Below are positions 43,171 to 54,475 of a stretch of DNA of 64,000 bases, piece after piece (within the stretch, counting starts at the first letter, position 1; each line of letters starts with the position of its first letter). The stretch lies in NCBI RefSeq assembly GCF_947490095.1, contig NZ_CANLFS010000002.1, positions 1 to 64,000 of the forward strand. The letters are read 5' to 3'. Below the pieces are notes generated by a model. It had not been told where the DNA came from and did no database searches. It saw only the letters and a list, made by a program, of their open reading frames with translations. A program made the position numbers and the translations under genes. Origin of the DNA: an uncultured Halomonas sp. Its GTDB lineage: Bacteria; Pseudomonadota; Gammaproteobacteria; Pseudomonadales; Halomonadaceae.

Positions 43171-44555
43171 TGGCAAACGCCAAGTATCGCCCCGGGCGTC
43201 TCTTCGCCTTCGTCATGACCGCGCTGCTGCTGGCGACGGCACTGCCCGTCGCGGCTCAGGACGACCCCTTGACGACCCTGCGTGCCGAGCGGGAAGCCGC
43301 GCAAGCTCGGGATGCCGAGCGGCTAGCCGGGCTGGTCGATGACCGTGAGGCCCTCGAGGCCGCGCTCGAGGAGGCTCGACAGACCCACGCCGAGGCCGAG
43401 TCGCGTCACGCCGAGCTCGAGTCGCGTCGGGCCGAGCTGCAGGCAAGCCGAGAGGCCCTGGATGACCGCCAGGCCGAGCAGGGCGATGACCTGACCGCGG
43501 TGCTGGACGTATTGGCCCGCCATAGCGGTGAGCTGCGTGATGCGCTGTCCGAAAGCTGGCTCACCGTGGGAGGCGCCGAGCTGCCGCCGCGCCTGGATGA
43601 GGCCGAGATACTGCGGCCCACCCATCTCGAGGGCCTCGCCGATGCCCTGATTGCCTTGACGGCTGAGACCGGCCGCATCCGCTCCTTCGCGGCCCCGGTC
43701 GCCGCGAACAGCGGCGAGATTGGGTCCCGGGAGGTCGTGCGGCTGGGGGATCTGACGGCCTTCAGCGCGGGGGAGTTGCTCGAACGCGGCGCCGAAGAGG
43801 GGGTGTTGAGCACGGTGGCGCGCACGCCAGACGAAGTGGCCCGGCATCTTGCCGCCTTTCAGGCGGGAGAGGGCGAGCGGATTGCCCTGGACCCCACCCG
43901 GGGTCAGGTGATCGATGCCCTGGCCCAGAGTCCGACCCTGTGGGAGCGTTTCCGGCAGGGGGGCGTCGTCGGGTATGTGGTGGTGGGCCTGGGGGCCGCC
44001 GGCCTGCTGGTGGCGCTGCTGCAGTATGGCTATCTGCTCAAGGTGAGCGTGGCAATGCGTCGTCAGCTGGCATCCCTGGATCGGCTGCGCGATGACAACC
44101 CCCTGGGGCGTGTATTGCTGCGCTTCCGGGCGCTTTCCGATGACCCTATGCCGGAAGCGCTGGAGGCGCGTCTCGATGAGGCGGTGCTCGCCGAGTTGCC
44201 GCGCCTGGAGAGGGGTCAGCCACTGGTCAAGCTGTTGGCCGCCGTGGCCCCGCTGTTGGGACTTTTGGGGACCGTTACCGGCATGATCGTGACCTTTCAG
44301 GCCATCACCGTCTTCGGCACCGGGGACCCCCAGCTGATGGCCGGGGGGATCAGCCAGGCGCTGGTGACGACCGTGCTGGGCCTGATTACCGCGGTGCCTC
44401 TGCTGTTCGCCCATACGGCCATGGCCGGGCGCAGCCGCCGGCTGGCGGGTGTGGTAGAAGGCCAGGCCAGCGCCGCCCTGGCGGCGCGGCTGGAGCAGCC
44501 TCGCCCCGCGCCTGCCGCCAAGCAGAGGGTGCAGCATGCTGCCGCTATGGCTTGA
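43167..44555 (+). CDS. ttpC: TtpC, TonB2-specific ExbB-like protein
   Basis: This 462-residue protein has a signal sequence (to about residue 31), a periplasmic coiled coil (about 40-110), a second periplasmic domain and a C-terminal MotA/TolQ/ExbB domain of three membrane segments with the family GTVTGMIVTFQ and ALVTTVLGLITAVP motifs. TtpC is the extra component that sets the Vibrio TonB2 system apart from ordinary TonB-ExbB-ExbD. The ATG overlaps the preceding stop. It overlaps exbB by 20 bases. Confidence 0.9.
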   Translation: MMANAKYRPGRLFAFVMTALLLATALPVAAQDDPLTTLRAEREAAQARDAERLAGLVDDREALEAALEEARQTHAEAESRHAELESRRAELQASREALDDRQAEQGDDLTAVLDVLARHSGELRDALSESWLTVGGAELPPRLDEAEILRPTHLEGLADALIALTAETGRIRSFAAPVAANSGEIGSREVVRLGDLTAFSAGELLERGAEEGVLSTVARTPDEVARHLAAFQAGEGERIALDPTRGQVIDALAQSPTLWERFRQGGVVGYVVVGLGAAGLLVALLQYGYLLKVSVAMRRQLASLDRLRDDNPLGRVLLRFRALSDDPMPEALEARLDEAVLAELPRLERGQPLVKLLAAVAPLLGLLGTVTGMIVTFQAITVFGTGDPQLMAGGISQALVTTVLGLITAVPLLFAHTAMAGRSRRLAGVVEGQASAALAARLEQPRPAPAAKQRVQHAAAMA

Positions 44556-45072
44556 GCCCCTGGCGAGGCTGATCGATGCCGGCGGTGTCGTGCTGGTGGG
44601 TATCGCCGCGGTGGCGGCGCTGCTCTTCAGCCTGGCCCTGGAGCGGGTGCTGTTCTTTCGGCTCACCTATCGCCGTGCCCGGCGGGCGCTGATTCGGCGC
44701 TGGACGCAGCGGGCCGATCACCATAGCTGGAGTGCCCTGACCATGCGGGAGGTCTGGACCCGCGACCTGATCGCTCGGCTGCGTCGGCCGCTGCCCTGGC
44801 TCAAGTTGCTGGTGGCCCTGTGTCCGCTGCTGGGCTTGCTGGGTACCGTCACCGGGATGATTGCCGTCTTCGACAGCCTGGCGCTCAGCGATATCGGCCA
44901 GGCGCGTGCCATGGCCGATGGCGTGGCTCGCGCCACCCTGCCGACCCTGGCGGGTATGGCGGTGGCGGTGGTGGGGCTTTTGTTTACCACCCGGCTGGAA
45001 CAAGTCATTCGGCGTGAGGATCAGCGATTGCATGATCGCTTGGCCCGTGCCGTGGAGGAGAACGATGCGTAG
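44536..45072 (+). CDS. exbB2: ExbB2 proton-channel protein
   Basis: This 178-residue protein has three membrane segments of the MotA/TolQ/ExbB family: an N-terminal segment (about 13-34), LVALCPLLGLLGTVTGMIAVFDSLA and ATLPTLAGMAVAVVGLLFTTRLE. It is short, as expected of ExbB2 in a TonB2 operon. With ExbD2 it makes the proton-driven motor. It overlaps ttpC by 20 bases and exbD by 8. Confidence 0.9.
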   Translation: MLPLWLEPLARLIDAGGVVLVGIAAVAALLFSLALERVLFFRLTYRRARRALIRRWTQRADHHSWSALTMREVWTRDLIARLRRPLPWLKLLVALCPLLGLLGTVTGMIAVFDSLALSDIGQARAMADGVARATLPTLAGMAVAVVGLLFTTRLEQVIRREDQRLHDRLARAVEENDA

Positions 45073-45475
45073 ACGCCGTAGCCTCGCCGGTGAGTCGGGA
45101 GATACCGGTGAGATCAACCTGACGCCGATGCTCGACGTGGTCTTTATCATGTTGATCTTCTTTATCGTGACCACCAGCTTTATCAAGGAGAGCGGGGTGG
45201 AGATCGAGCGCCCGGAGTCCAGCGCCGCCGCCCCCCAGGCGGACGCCCAGCTGATGGTCGCGATTACCCCCGAAGATGCCGTCTGGGTCGATGGCGAGCC
45301 GGTGGATGCGCATCGCGTCGGCGATGTGGTGGCGCCCCTGGTCAGTGATGACGGCGGGGTGGTGATTCAGGCCGATCGCAATGCCTCCACGGGCAGGCTG
45401 ATCGAGGTGATGGACCGGATTCGTCAGGCGGGCGTCGACAATGTCGCCGTGGCCGCGACGCGAGGGTCGTCATGA
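45065..45475 (+). CDS. exbD2: ExbD2 proton-channel protein
   Basis: This 136-residue protein begins MRRRRSLAGESGDTGEINLTP and has one membrane segment with the proton-path aspartate in TPMLDVVFIMLIFFIV, followed by a periplasmic domain ending TGRLIEVMDRIRQAGVDNVAVAA. It partners ExbB2. The ATG at 45065 overlaps the exbB end by 8 bases; a longer in-frame extension upstream lies inside exbB and is not family-like. The stop overlaps the tonB start (ATGA). Confidence 0.93.
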   Translation: MRRRRSLAGESGDTGEINLTPMLDVVFIMLIFFIVTTSFIKESGVEIERPESSAAAPQADAQLMVAITPEDAVWVDGEPVDAHRVGDVVAPLVSDDGGVVIQADRNASTGRLIEVMDRIRQAGVDNVAVAATRGSS

Positions 45476-46299
45476 CGCGGGTGCCTCTCGCGGCGCTGGC
45501 CGGTGTCGGCATGGCGCTGACGCTGTTCTGGTTGCTGGCGCTGCTGGTCTCTCCCCCTGAGCCGGATATCGAGGTGATGGAGATGAGCATGACGCTGACC
45601 CGCGTCGAGGCGCCCGCCGCGCCCGAGGCGAGCGAGCCCGATACGGCGCCACCACCCGCCGAGGCGCCGCCACCGCCGCCCGCGGTGGAGGCGCCGCCGC
45701 CGCTGCCCGAGCCCGCGCCTCTCCCCGATAGCGAATTGGCGCTGCCCGACCCCGAACTGCCGCCGGAGACGACCGAGTCGTTGGCCCTGGATGCCTCTCT
45801 GCCGGCGTTAAGCGAAGCCCGGCCGGAACCCGAACCCGAACCCGAACCCGAACCCGAACCGGAACCGGAACCAAGGCCCGAACCGGAGCCGACGCCTCGA
45901 CCCGATCCAGAGCCCCGTCCGTCGCCGGACCCCGCTCCGCCACCGGCGCCCAGCGCCGAGTCGAGTGCGGCGCCCTCGGCCTCGGAGTCGTCCCGGGAGG
46001 CATCCTCTGCCGAGCCGGTCAGCAGTGAACCGGTGGACGTCGGCCGGGTCGCGCCTACCAGCCGCGTGCCGCCGACGTATCCCTCGCGGGCCCAGCGGCG
46101 TGGCATGGAAGGATATGTGGAACTCGAGTTCGTGATTCGTGCCGATGGCCGCGTCGACCCCTCCAGCATCAGCGTCGTATCCGCCCGGCCGCGCCGCGTC
46201 TTCGACAAGGCCGCTCGCCAGGCGGTCGCGCGCTGGCGCTTCGAGGCTGCCCAAGGGTTGCGCCGAGCGCGTCAGCGACTGGAATTTCAGCTTAGATAG
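45472..46299 (+). CDS. tonB2: TonB2 energy-transducing protein
   Basis: This 275-residue protein has an N-terminal membrane anchor (about 7-27), a long Pro/Glu-rich periplasmic span (about 45-190), and a C-terminal TonB domain (RVPPTYPSRAQRRGMEGYVELEF, then VFDKAARQAVARWRF). It contacts the TonB boxes of outer-membrane receptors, three of which are encoded nearby. The span is longer than in typical TonB2 proteins and contains an uninterrupted Glu-Pro tract at residues 119-134. It is followed by a tetratricopeptide protein gene after 14 bases. Confidence 0.92.
   Translation: MTRVPLAALAGVGMALTLFWLLALLVSPPEPDIEVMEMSMTLTRVEAPAAPEASEPDTAPPPAEAPPPPPAVEAPPPLPEPAPLPDSELALPDPELPPETTESLALDASLPALSEARPEPEPEPEPEPEPEPEPRPEPEPTPRPDPEPRPSPDPAPPPAPSAESSAAPSASESSREASSAEPVSSEPVDVGRVAPTSRVPPTYPSRAQRRGMEGYVELEFVIRADGRVDPSSISVVSARPRRVFDKAARQAVARWRFEAAQGLRRARQRLEFQLR
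45826..45873 (+). repeat. Hexanucleotide tract GAACCC/G in tonB2
   Basis: Eight tandem hexamers (five GAACCC, two GAACCG, one GAACCA) encode eight Glu-Pro pairs. Because the unit is six bases, gain or loss of a unit changes the length of the periplasmic span by two residues without a frameshift. Such tracts often vary between strains; variation here is a prediction. Confidence 0.95.
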
Positions 46300-46313
46300 C
46301 CACGGGAGTCGTC

Positions 46314-47345
46314 ATGCCCCTCTTACGCCTGCTCGCACTGGTCACCGTCGGTTGGCTGGTCATGGTGTCCCCCGCCTGGTCGGCGCCCGGCCTGCCGGCT
46401 GCCTTTATTGCGGACTTGGAATCGCTTCAGCAGCGCCTGGCCGCCGATGACGGCCAGGCGGTGGAGCGCCGCGCCCGGGCCCAGGCCGAACGCCTGGCCG
46501 GAGGAAATGCCGCCGACCGCTGGGCCCGAGCGCTCTATCTGCAGCTGGCCGCCGGAGCGGCGTCGCAGCAGGAAAAGCCGGCGGCGGCGGCAGACTATCT
46601 CGCCCAGGCTCGCCGTATCACGGGTATCGAGGCGCAGTATCGGGACCGCTGGCAGCATGACGAGGCGCGGCTGCGCCTCGCCCAGGGCGAGCATGAGCGG
46701 GGAGTCGAGCTGCTCGGCGACTGGTTGACGCGTCACCCGGGCGACCCCGAGGACCACTGGCGCCTGGCGCGCTCCCTGGCACATCTAAAACGCTGGGAGG
46801 AAGCCGCCGACCGGGTGCAGCAGGCTCGGGCGTCGACGCCACGGCTCGACGATGCCAGGCGTGCCCTGGCCAGTGCCGTGCTGCGGCGTGCCGGGCGGGA
46901 GGCGGCGGCGCTTGCCCTGCTCGACGCGGGGTTGGTCGACAGTCGCGACCCTAAGCGTTGGCGGGAGGCGGCGGCCCTGGCCCAGCGGCTGGGCGATGCC
47001 GGCCGCGCCGCCGCCATCTGGGAGGCCGGCTGGCGGGCCGATATCCTGACCGGGACCCAGAGCCTCAACCGTCTGATCGAGTTGCACCTGGCGGGGGGCA
47101 CCCCGGCGCGCGCCGCCGAGCATCTCGAGGCCGCCCTGGCCGCCGGCGAGCTCGACGATAATACGGAGAATCGTCGGCGGCTGGCCCAGGCCTGGGAGCG
47201 AGCGCGGGATCGCGAGCGTGCGCTGGCCGCCTGGCGAGCCGTGGCGGAGCAAAGCCAAGCGCAGGACGACTGGCGCCGGCTCGAGCAGCTGGCGTATGCC
47301 TGGGGGCGCGACGAGGCCGCCCCTTCGGGAAGCTCGAAGCCCTAA
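46314..47345 (+). CDS. Tetratricopeptide-repeat protein of the TonB2 system
   Basis: This 343-residue protein has a signal peptide (about residues 1-23, ending WSA) and a helical, TPR-like body (for example HWRLARSLAHLKRWEEAADRVQQA, AALAQRLGDAGRAAAIWEAG, RDRERALAAWRAV). TPR proteins close the TonB2/TtpC operons of Vibrio, where they may assist function in the periplasm. The TAA stop is the first element of heptamer block 3. The end is low-complexity and may be shaped by that repeat. Confidence 0.85.
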   Translation: MPLLRLLALVTVGWLVMVSPAWSAPGLPAAFIADLESLQQRLAADDGQAVERRARAQAERLAGGNAADRWARALYLQLAAGAASQQEKPAAAADYLAQARRITGIEAQYRDRWQHDEARLRLAQGEHERGVELLGDWLTRHPGDPEDHWRLARSLAHLKRWEEAADRVQQARASTPRLDDARRALASAVLRRAGREAAALALLDAGLVDSRDPKRWREAAALAQRLGDAGRAAAIWEAGWRADILTGTQSLNRLIELHLAGGTPARAAEHLEAALAAGELDDNTENRRRLAQAWERARDRERALAAWRAVAEQSQAQDDWRRLEQLAYAWGRDEAAPSGSSKP

Positions 47346-47524
47346 GCTCCAAGCCATAAGCCGTAAGCCGTAAGCTCTACGCTCTACGCTTTACGTACCT
47401 AGAAGCTGGAAGAGCGTCGCTTCGCTCCTGGAAGCTGAAAGCTGGAAGAAACCCCTGACTCAAGCTGGAAGAGCGTCGCTTCGCTCCTGGAAGCTTGAAG
47501 CTTCCAGCTCTCGGCGAAGCCGAG
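47343..47524. repeat. Heptamer repeat block 3 between the convergent TPR and dinG genes
   Basis: The TPR gene's TAA is followed in 7-base phase by GCTCCAA, GCCATAA, GCCGTAA, GCCGTAA, GCTCTAC, GCTCTAC, GCTTTAC. Then come two identical 34-bp copies (47403-47436 and 47462-47495) each holding GAGCG-TCGCTT-CGCTC, a perfect palindrome CTGGAAGCTT-G-AAGCTTCCAG (47487-47507), and the hairpin CTCGGC-GAA-GCCGAG ending directly at the dinG stop (TTA at 47525). The last hairpin is the same as in block 2. Confidence 0.9.
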
Positions 47525-49663
<2,139 letters not shown>

Positions 49664-49670
49664 ATCGGTC

Positions 49671-49825
49671 CACGCCGTAAGCCTTACGCTTTAAGCCGTA
49701 AGAAAAAATCTATCCCGACTGCGCCCCTTCCCGGGCGCGTCAGGTACCTGAGCCGAGCGTCGCTTTACGCTGTAAATCCATGATGCCGTTGCTCAAGGCC
49801 TACAGCTTATAGCTTACAGCGTTTA
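49671..49825. repeat. Heptamer repeat block 4 between rhlB and dinG
   Basis: The gap holds CGTAAG-C-CTTACG (49676-49688), a second CGTAAG (49697-49702) next to AAAAAA, GCGCCC...GGGCGC (49721-49738), a palindrome CAGGTACCTG (49741-49750), then GAGCGTCGCTT as in block 3. It ends with TACAGCT, TATAGCT, TACAGCG and TTTACAGC, where TTA at 49823-49825 is the stop codon of the rhlB-type gene. Confidence 0.85.
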
Positions 49826-51097
49826 CAGCAGCCCTTCGGGCGGATGCTCGCAGGGCAGCTTGTCGTCGATATAGCGCTCGATCTCGGGCAGCGAGAAGGC
49901 GTCTTCCTCACCCACGAAGCTGATGGAAACCCCCTTGGCGCCGGCGCGGCCGGTGCGGCCGATGCGGTGGACATAGTCCTCCGGGTCTTCCGGCAGGGTG
50001 TAGTTGATCACGTGGCTGACGTCTTCGATATGGATACCACGGCCGGCGACATCGGTGGCCACCAGGACCTGGATCTCACCCGCGCGGAATTTCTCGAGGG
50101 TCTCGATACGCTGGTTCTGCGGCACGTCACCGGAGAGCATGGCCACGTTGATGCCGGCCTTGCGCAACAGGTCGTCGAGCTTGCGCACCAGGTCGCGACG
50201 GTTGCCGAATACCATCACCCGGTCGAAGCTTTCCTGCTGGAGCAGCTTGACCAGCAGTTGCTGCTTTTCCGCATCGCCGACCATATAGACCCGCTGGTCG
50301 ATGTTGGCGGCGTTATCGACGGTAACGGCGATTTCGACATGGGCCGGGTCGAGGGTCCACTGGCTGGCCAGCTGGAGGATGTCATCGGTGAAGGTGGCCG
50401 AGAACAGGAAGGTCTGGCGCTCTTCCTTCTTGGGCGTATGGCGAATGATGCGCTTGACGTCGGGAATAAAGCCCATGGACAGCATGCGATCGGCTTCGTC
50501 GAGCACCAGCACCTCGACTTCCGTCAGGTCGACGTCGCGTTTCTGATGAAAATCGATCAGCCGTCCCGGTGTGGCCACCAGGACATCGAGATTCCCTTCC
50601 AGGGCATCGCGCTGTTTCTGGTAGTCCATGCCGCCGACGACGCTTGCCATCTTGAGGTCGGTGAAGCGGGCCAGCGCCTTGGCATCCTTCTCGATCTGCA
50701 GGGCCAGCTCGCGGGTAGGCGCCACGATCAGGGCGCGCGGCGCGCCATTCTTCTGGCCGTTGGGGCGCTCTTCCTCGAGGAAGTAGGCCAGAATCGAGAT
50801 CAGGAAGGCGGCGGTCTTGCCGGTGCCGGTCTGGGCCTTGCCGACGATGTCGCCACCCAGCAGCGTCTGGCTGAGTGCCTCGGCCTGGATCGGCGTGCAG
50901 TACTCGAAGCCCAGCGCATGGATGGCGCGCATCAGCGGCAAGGGGAGATCGAAGTCGTGAAAGCGCCATTTGCCGGCCACCGCTGGGACCTGGAACTGGC
51001 GAAGATCCCAGCTCGACTGGCGACGGCGCGGTTTGCGACGGCGACGCTTGGGCTTGCGATTCTCGGTTGGGGCCGTGGTCTGTTCCGACTCGCTCAT
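49823..51097 (-). CDS. rhlB: DEAD-box RNA helicase, RhlB type
   Basis: This 424-residue protein has a basic N-terminal extension ([14 protein letters not shown]), then the Q motif ([12 protein letters not shown]), Walker A AQTGTGKT (88-95), VLDEAD, SAT in LFSATF, and [10 protein letters not shown]. Overall similarity is to RhlB, a partner of the RNA degradosome. The ATG at 51097 was chosen over an upstream in-frame start at 51184, whose extra residues are not family-like. The stop TAA lies in heptamer block 4. Confidence 0.88.
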   Translation of the reverse strand: MSESEQTTAPTENRKPKRRRRKPRRRQSSWDLRQFQVPAVAGKWRFHDFDLPLPLMRAIHALGFEYCTPIQAEALSQTLLGGDIVGKAQTGTGKTAAFLISILAYFLEEERPNGQKNGAPRALIVAPTRELALQIEKDAKALARFTDLKMASVVGGMDYQKQRDALEGNLDVLVATPGRLIDFHQKRDVDLTEVEVLVLDEADRMLSMGFIPDVKRIIRHTPKKEERQTFLFSATFTDDILQLASQWTLDPAHVEIAVTVDNAANIDQRVYMVGDAEKQQLLVKLLQQESFDRVMVFGNRRDLVRKLDDLLRKAGINVAMLSGDVPQNQRIETLEKFRAGEIQVLVATDVAGRGIHIEDVSHVINYTLPEDPEDYVHRIGRTGRAGAKGVSISFVGEEDAFSLPEIERYIDDKLPCEHPPEGLL

Positions 51098-51229
51098 AGG
51101 CTTGCTGTCTTTCCGTGTCGATAGGGTAGTCGTGTGATGCAAACGGGTATTGTACCAGTCTATGCAACGAAGGGCGCGTCTCACCGCGTCGGGCTGGTAG
51201 AATGCGCATCACAGTAGAGGAGTGACCCC

Positions 51230-51496
51230 ATGACCCGTCGTAAGAAGAGCCGTTCACTGGCCGACAAGGTGCAACTTCGTACCGGTCGGCGCAAGGACTA
51301 CAAGAAGTGGCGCCACGAGAACCCCGACCAGGTGGTCTCGTCGACCCGTTATACCCAGAAGAAGCGTCAGCAGCGCAAGCTTCAGGCCGCCCGCAAGCAG
51401 GCCCGACAGGAGACCGGCCAGGATATTGCCATTCACCCCGAGCGCCAGGAAGGCGAGGGCGGTGAGGGGCCGGAGCAGGGAGGCACGCGGGACTGA
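51230..51496 (+). CDS. Small basic protein of unknown function
   Basis: This 88-residue protein is very rich in Lys and Arg in its first 60 residues ([41 protein letters not shown]) and acidic and glycine-rich at the end. There is no domain I recognise; a nucleic-acid-associated role is a guess from charge. GAGGAG (about 51218) precedes the ATG. Its TGA overlaps the exonuclease gene start (TGATG), so the two are probably one transcript. It is divergent from rhlB. Confidence 0.7.
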   Translation: MTRRKKSRSLADKVQLRTGRRKDYKKWRHENPDQVVSSTRYTQKKRQQRKLQAARKQARQETGQDIAIHPERQEGEGGEGPEQGGTRD

Positions 51497-52320
51497 TGCG
51501 CCTGGTTTCGTTCAATATCAACGGCATTCGTGCGCGGCTGCCTCAGCTGGAGGCATTGATCGATGCCCATCGTCCGGCGCTGATCGGCCTGCAGGAGACC
51601 AAGGTGCAGGACGCGGAGTTTCCCCGTGAGGCGGTGGAGGCGCTGGGCTACCGGGTCGTCTACCATGGCCAGAAGGGGCACTATGGCGTCGCGCTGATGC
51701 TGGATATCGCTCAGTGCGGCGAGCCCGAGGCCGTGCACTACGGCTTCCCCGATGATGCCGAAGACGCCCAGCGGCGCATGATCGGCGTGACCCTGCGCCC
51801 TGCCGGCGGTGAATCGCTGACCGTATGGAACGGCTATTTTCCCCAGGGCGAGAACGTCGAGCATCCGCTGAAGTTTCCCCACAAGCGCCACTTCTATGCC
51901 CAGCTGGCCGCGCTGCTCGAGCAGCATCGTCCCGATGAGCGCCTGGTGGTGATGGGTGACTTCAATATCTCCCCCGAAGACATCGATATCGGCATCGGGG
52001 AGGCCAACCGCAAGCGCTGGCTACGCGAAGGCAAGACCAGCTTCCAGCCCGTGGAGCGCGAGTGGCTCACGGGCATCAAGGCCTGGGGGCTGGTGGACAG
52101 CTATCGGGTGTGCTATCCGCAGGTCGACGACCGCTTCAGCTGGTTCGACTACCGCTCCAAGGGCTTCGACCGGGAGCCCAGGCGCGGCCTGCGCATCGAC
52201 CATATCCTGGTGACCGCGCCGCTGGCCGAAAGGGTCGAGGATGCCGGCATCGATTATGAGCTGCGTGGCATGCAACGGCCCTCCGACCATGCGCCGGTAT
52301 GGACCGAGCTGGCGTTATAG
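51496..52320 (+). CDS. xthA: Exonuclease III / AP endonuclease
   Basis: This 274-residue endonuclease/exonuclease/phosphatase-fold protein has the motifs [40 protein letters not shown] and the C-terminal [10 protein letters not shown]. Exonuclease III removes 3' blocks and cuts abasic sites in base-excision repair. The ATG at 51496 fits the family N-terminus exactly. It is convergent with aroG, with an 89-base gap between them. Confidence 0.93.
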   Translation: MRLVSFNINGIRARLPQLEALIDAHRPALIGLQETKVQDAEFPREAVEALGYRVVYHGQKGHYGVALMLDIAQCGEPEAVHYGFPDDAEDAQRRMIGVTLRPAGGESLTVWNGYFPQGENVEHPLKFPHKRHFYAQLAALLEQHRPDERLVVMGDFNISPEDIDIGIGEANRKRWLREGKTSFQPVEREWLTGIKAWGLVDSYRVCYPQVDDRFSWFDYRSKGFDREPRRGLRIDHILVTAPLAERVEDAGIDYELRGMQRPSDHAPVWTELAL

Positions 52321-52409
52321 GTCCGGCGTCGGCGGCGCCGGCATGCCCCACGACCGCTCGGCGGGGCGTGGGGCGATGGTGTATCGCGCCAGGGTGACGG
52401 CGGGGTCGG

Positions 52410-53486
52410 TCAGGCGTTGATGCGCTTGGCCAGTACCGGTGCCAGCTTCTCGTCCATCTCCTTGAAGGCCTGTTCGGTGGTGCTCCAGTCGATGCAGGCA
52501 TCGGTGATGGAGACGCCGTACTCGAGCTGGTCGAGGTCCTCGGTCAGCTTCTGGTTCCCCCAGCCGATATTGGATTCGACCATCAGGCCGATGATCGAGC
52601 GGTTGCCATCGAGCAGCTGGTTGGTCACGTTCTCGAGTACCAGCGGCTGCAGCCCCGCATCCTTGTTGGAGTTGGCGTGGGAGCAGTCGATCATGATGTT
52701 GGGCTTGATGCCGGCCGCCTTCAGCTCCTGCTCGGCCAGCGCCACGCTGACGCTGTCGTAGTTGGGCTTGCCGTTACCCCCGCGCAGCACCACATGGCCG
52801 TAGACGTTGCCGCGGGTGCGAATGATGGCCACCCGTCCCTTGTAGTCGATGCCCAGGAAGTTGTGCGGGTGGGCCACCGACTGCAGGGCGTTGACCGCGA
52901 CATCCAGGCTGCCGTCGGTGCCGTTCTTGAAGCCCACCGGGCAGGAGAGGCCCGACGACATCTCGCGGTGAGTCTGGGACTCGGTGGTACGTGCCCCGAT
53001 GGCCGACCAGCTGATGCAGTCCTGGATATACTGGGGAGAGATCGGGTCGAGGGCCTCGGTGGCCAGCGGCAGGCCCATTTCGGCAAGTTCCGTCAGCAGC
53101 TTGCGGCCGGTATGCAGGCCTTCCTCGATCTCGAAGGAGCCGTTCAGGTGGGGGTCGTTGATCAGTCCCTTCCAGCCCACCGTGGTGCGGGGCTTCTCGA
53201 AGTAGACGCGCATGACGATATACAGGCTATCCTTCACCTCATCGGCCAGGCGGCGCAGGCGACGTGCGTAGTCGAGTGCGGCGTCCACGTCATGGATGGA
53301 GCAGGGGCCGACCACGACCAGCAGGCGCGGGTCCTCGCCATCGAGGATGCGCTGGATGGTGTGGCGCCCTTCGATGACGGTCTTCTCGGCGGCGTCGGTG
53401 AGCGGAACCTGCTGCTTGAGGGCTTCCGGGGTGATAAGCACGTCCTGGGAGAGGACGTTGAGGTTGCTGACCTGTTGATCTGTCAT
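52410..53486 (-). CDS. aroG: 3-deoxy-7-phosphoheptulonate (DAHP) synthase, class I
   Basis: This 358-residue protein has the class I motifs LVVVGPCSIHD, MRVYFEKPRTTVGWKGLINDP, SIGARTTESQTHREMSSGLS, GNVYGHVVLRGG and IMIDCSHANSNKD. It performs the first committed step of aromatic amino-acid synthesis. Which amino acid inhibits it (AroF, AroG or AroH type) cannot be read from the sequence with confidence; aroG is used as a family symbol. Confidence 0.9.
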   Translation of the reverse strand: MTDQQVSNLNVLSQDVLITPEALKQQVPLTDAAEKTVIEGRHTIQRILDGEDPRLLVVVGPCSIHDVDAALDYARRLRRLADEVKDSLYIVMRVYFEKPRTTVGWKGLINDPHLNGSFEIEEGLHTGRKLLTELAEMGLPLATEALDPISPQYIQDCISWSAIGARTTESQTHREMSSGLSCPVGFKNGTDGSLDVAVNALQSVAHPHNFLGIDYKGRVAIIRTRGNVYGHVVLRGGNGKPNYDSVSVALAEQELKAAGIKPNIMIDCSHANSNKDAGLQPLVLENVTNQLLDGNRSIIGLMVESNIGWGNQKLTEDLDQLEYGVSITDACIDWSTTEQAFKEMDEKLAPVLAKRINA

Positions 53487-53830
53487 GCGGTTTCCTGTGG
53501 GTCGTGTCTAGGCGGGTGGCCTGATGGTGTGGTTTTTATGGCACTACTATACACCGGCCTGGGTGGCACGAATCAATCATGGAACTTTCAAGAGCATGCG
53601 TTGTCCGAGCGCCGGCGTCCGGTAACGCGCCAGTGGTTTGATCATGGTTTGATCATGGCTTGATGGATGAACGGGAAAAGGGAACACTTGTGCGACTATC
53701 CACGATGGTCTATGAATCTCACTCTCCCAGGCTCCAGGTAGACGCTATGCAAGCACGTCCTATTGTTGAAGTTTCCAGGCCCCTCGGGCCCGGTCGCCTT
53801 TCCCGTCGCCTGATGGCGGGGAGAGGCTAG
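53487..53830. other. 344-base divergent region between aroG and rpoE
   Basis: No gene was seen. It contains promoter-like sequence for aroG near 53535-53560 and the sigma-E-type promoter at 53581-53608 for rpoE, giving rpoE a predicted leader of about 215 bases. A 130-codon minus-strand frame at its right end overlaps rpoE and lacks family likeness. Confidence 0.65.
53581..53608 (+). promoter_or_regulatory. Sigma-E (RpoE/AlgU) type promoter upstream of rpoE
   Basis: GGAACTT (53581-53587), a 16-base spacer and TCCGA (53604-53608) fit the ECF sigma-E pattern GGAACTT-N15/16-TCnnA. Autoregulation of rpoE from such a promoter is established in E. coli and Pseudomonas. Confidence 0.72.
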
Positions 53831-54433
53831 ATGGATGCCAGGGAAACCGACCAGCAGCTCGTCGAGCGCGCCCAGAAGGGAGATACCCGGGCCTTCGACC
53901 TGCTGGTGAAGAAGTATCAGCACAAGATCATCGGCCTGATCGGTCGTTATGTGCACGACCACGCCGAGGTGCAGGATGTCGCCCAGGAGGCCTTCATCAA
54001 GGCCTACCGGGCCCTGGGCAAGTTCCGTGCCGAGAGCGCCTTCTACACCTGGATGTATCGAATCGCCATCAACACGGCCAAGAACCATCTGGTATCCAGG
54101 GGGCGGCGCCCGCCAGGCAGTGACCTGGATATCGTCGATGCCGAGGTCCTCGATCAGAGCGGGCGGCTGTCCGATACCGAAACGCCCGAGGCCGCCATGG
54201 CGCGGGACCAGCTAAAGGCGGCTATCTTCGACGCGATCGAGGCCCTGCCCGACGATCTGCGCACCGCGATCACGCTGCGCGAGCTGGATGGCCTCTCCTA
54301 TGAGGATATCGCCCATATCATGGCGTGTCCGGTGGGCACGGTGCGCTCACGGATCTTCCGGGCTCGAGAGGCGGTGGATCAGCATATTCAACCGCTGGTC
54401 ACCACGGCACGAAACCATGAGGCGGTGGATTAA
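53831..54433 (+). CDS. rpoE: Envelope-stress sigma factor RpoE/AlgU
   Basis: This 200-residue ECF sigma factor has region 2 (RYVHDHAEVQDVAQEAFIKAYRALGKFRAESAFYTWMYRIA) and region 4 (LPDDLRTAITLRELDGLSYEDIAHIMACPVGTVRSRIFRARE). It matches RpoE/AlgU closely, including the GTVRSRIFRARE end. It is released from RseA when the envelope is stressed. It heads rpoE-rseA-rseB-mucD. Confidence 0.95.
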   Translation: MDARETDQQLVERAQKGDTRAFDLLVKKYQHKIIGLIGRYVHDHAEVQDVAQEAFIKAYRALGKFRAESAFYTWMYRIAINTAKNHLVSRGRRPPGSDLDIVDAEVLDQSGRLSDTETPEAAMARDQLKAAIFDAIEALPDDLRTAITLRELDGLSYEDIAHIMACPVGTVRSRIFRAREAVDQHIQPLVTTARNHEAVD

Positions 54434-54475
54434 GGCGCCGGCGTCGGTGAATTGTCATTTTTTTGTCGATTCGCT

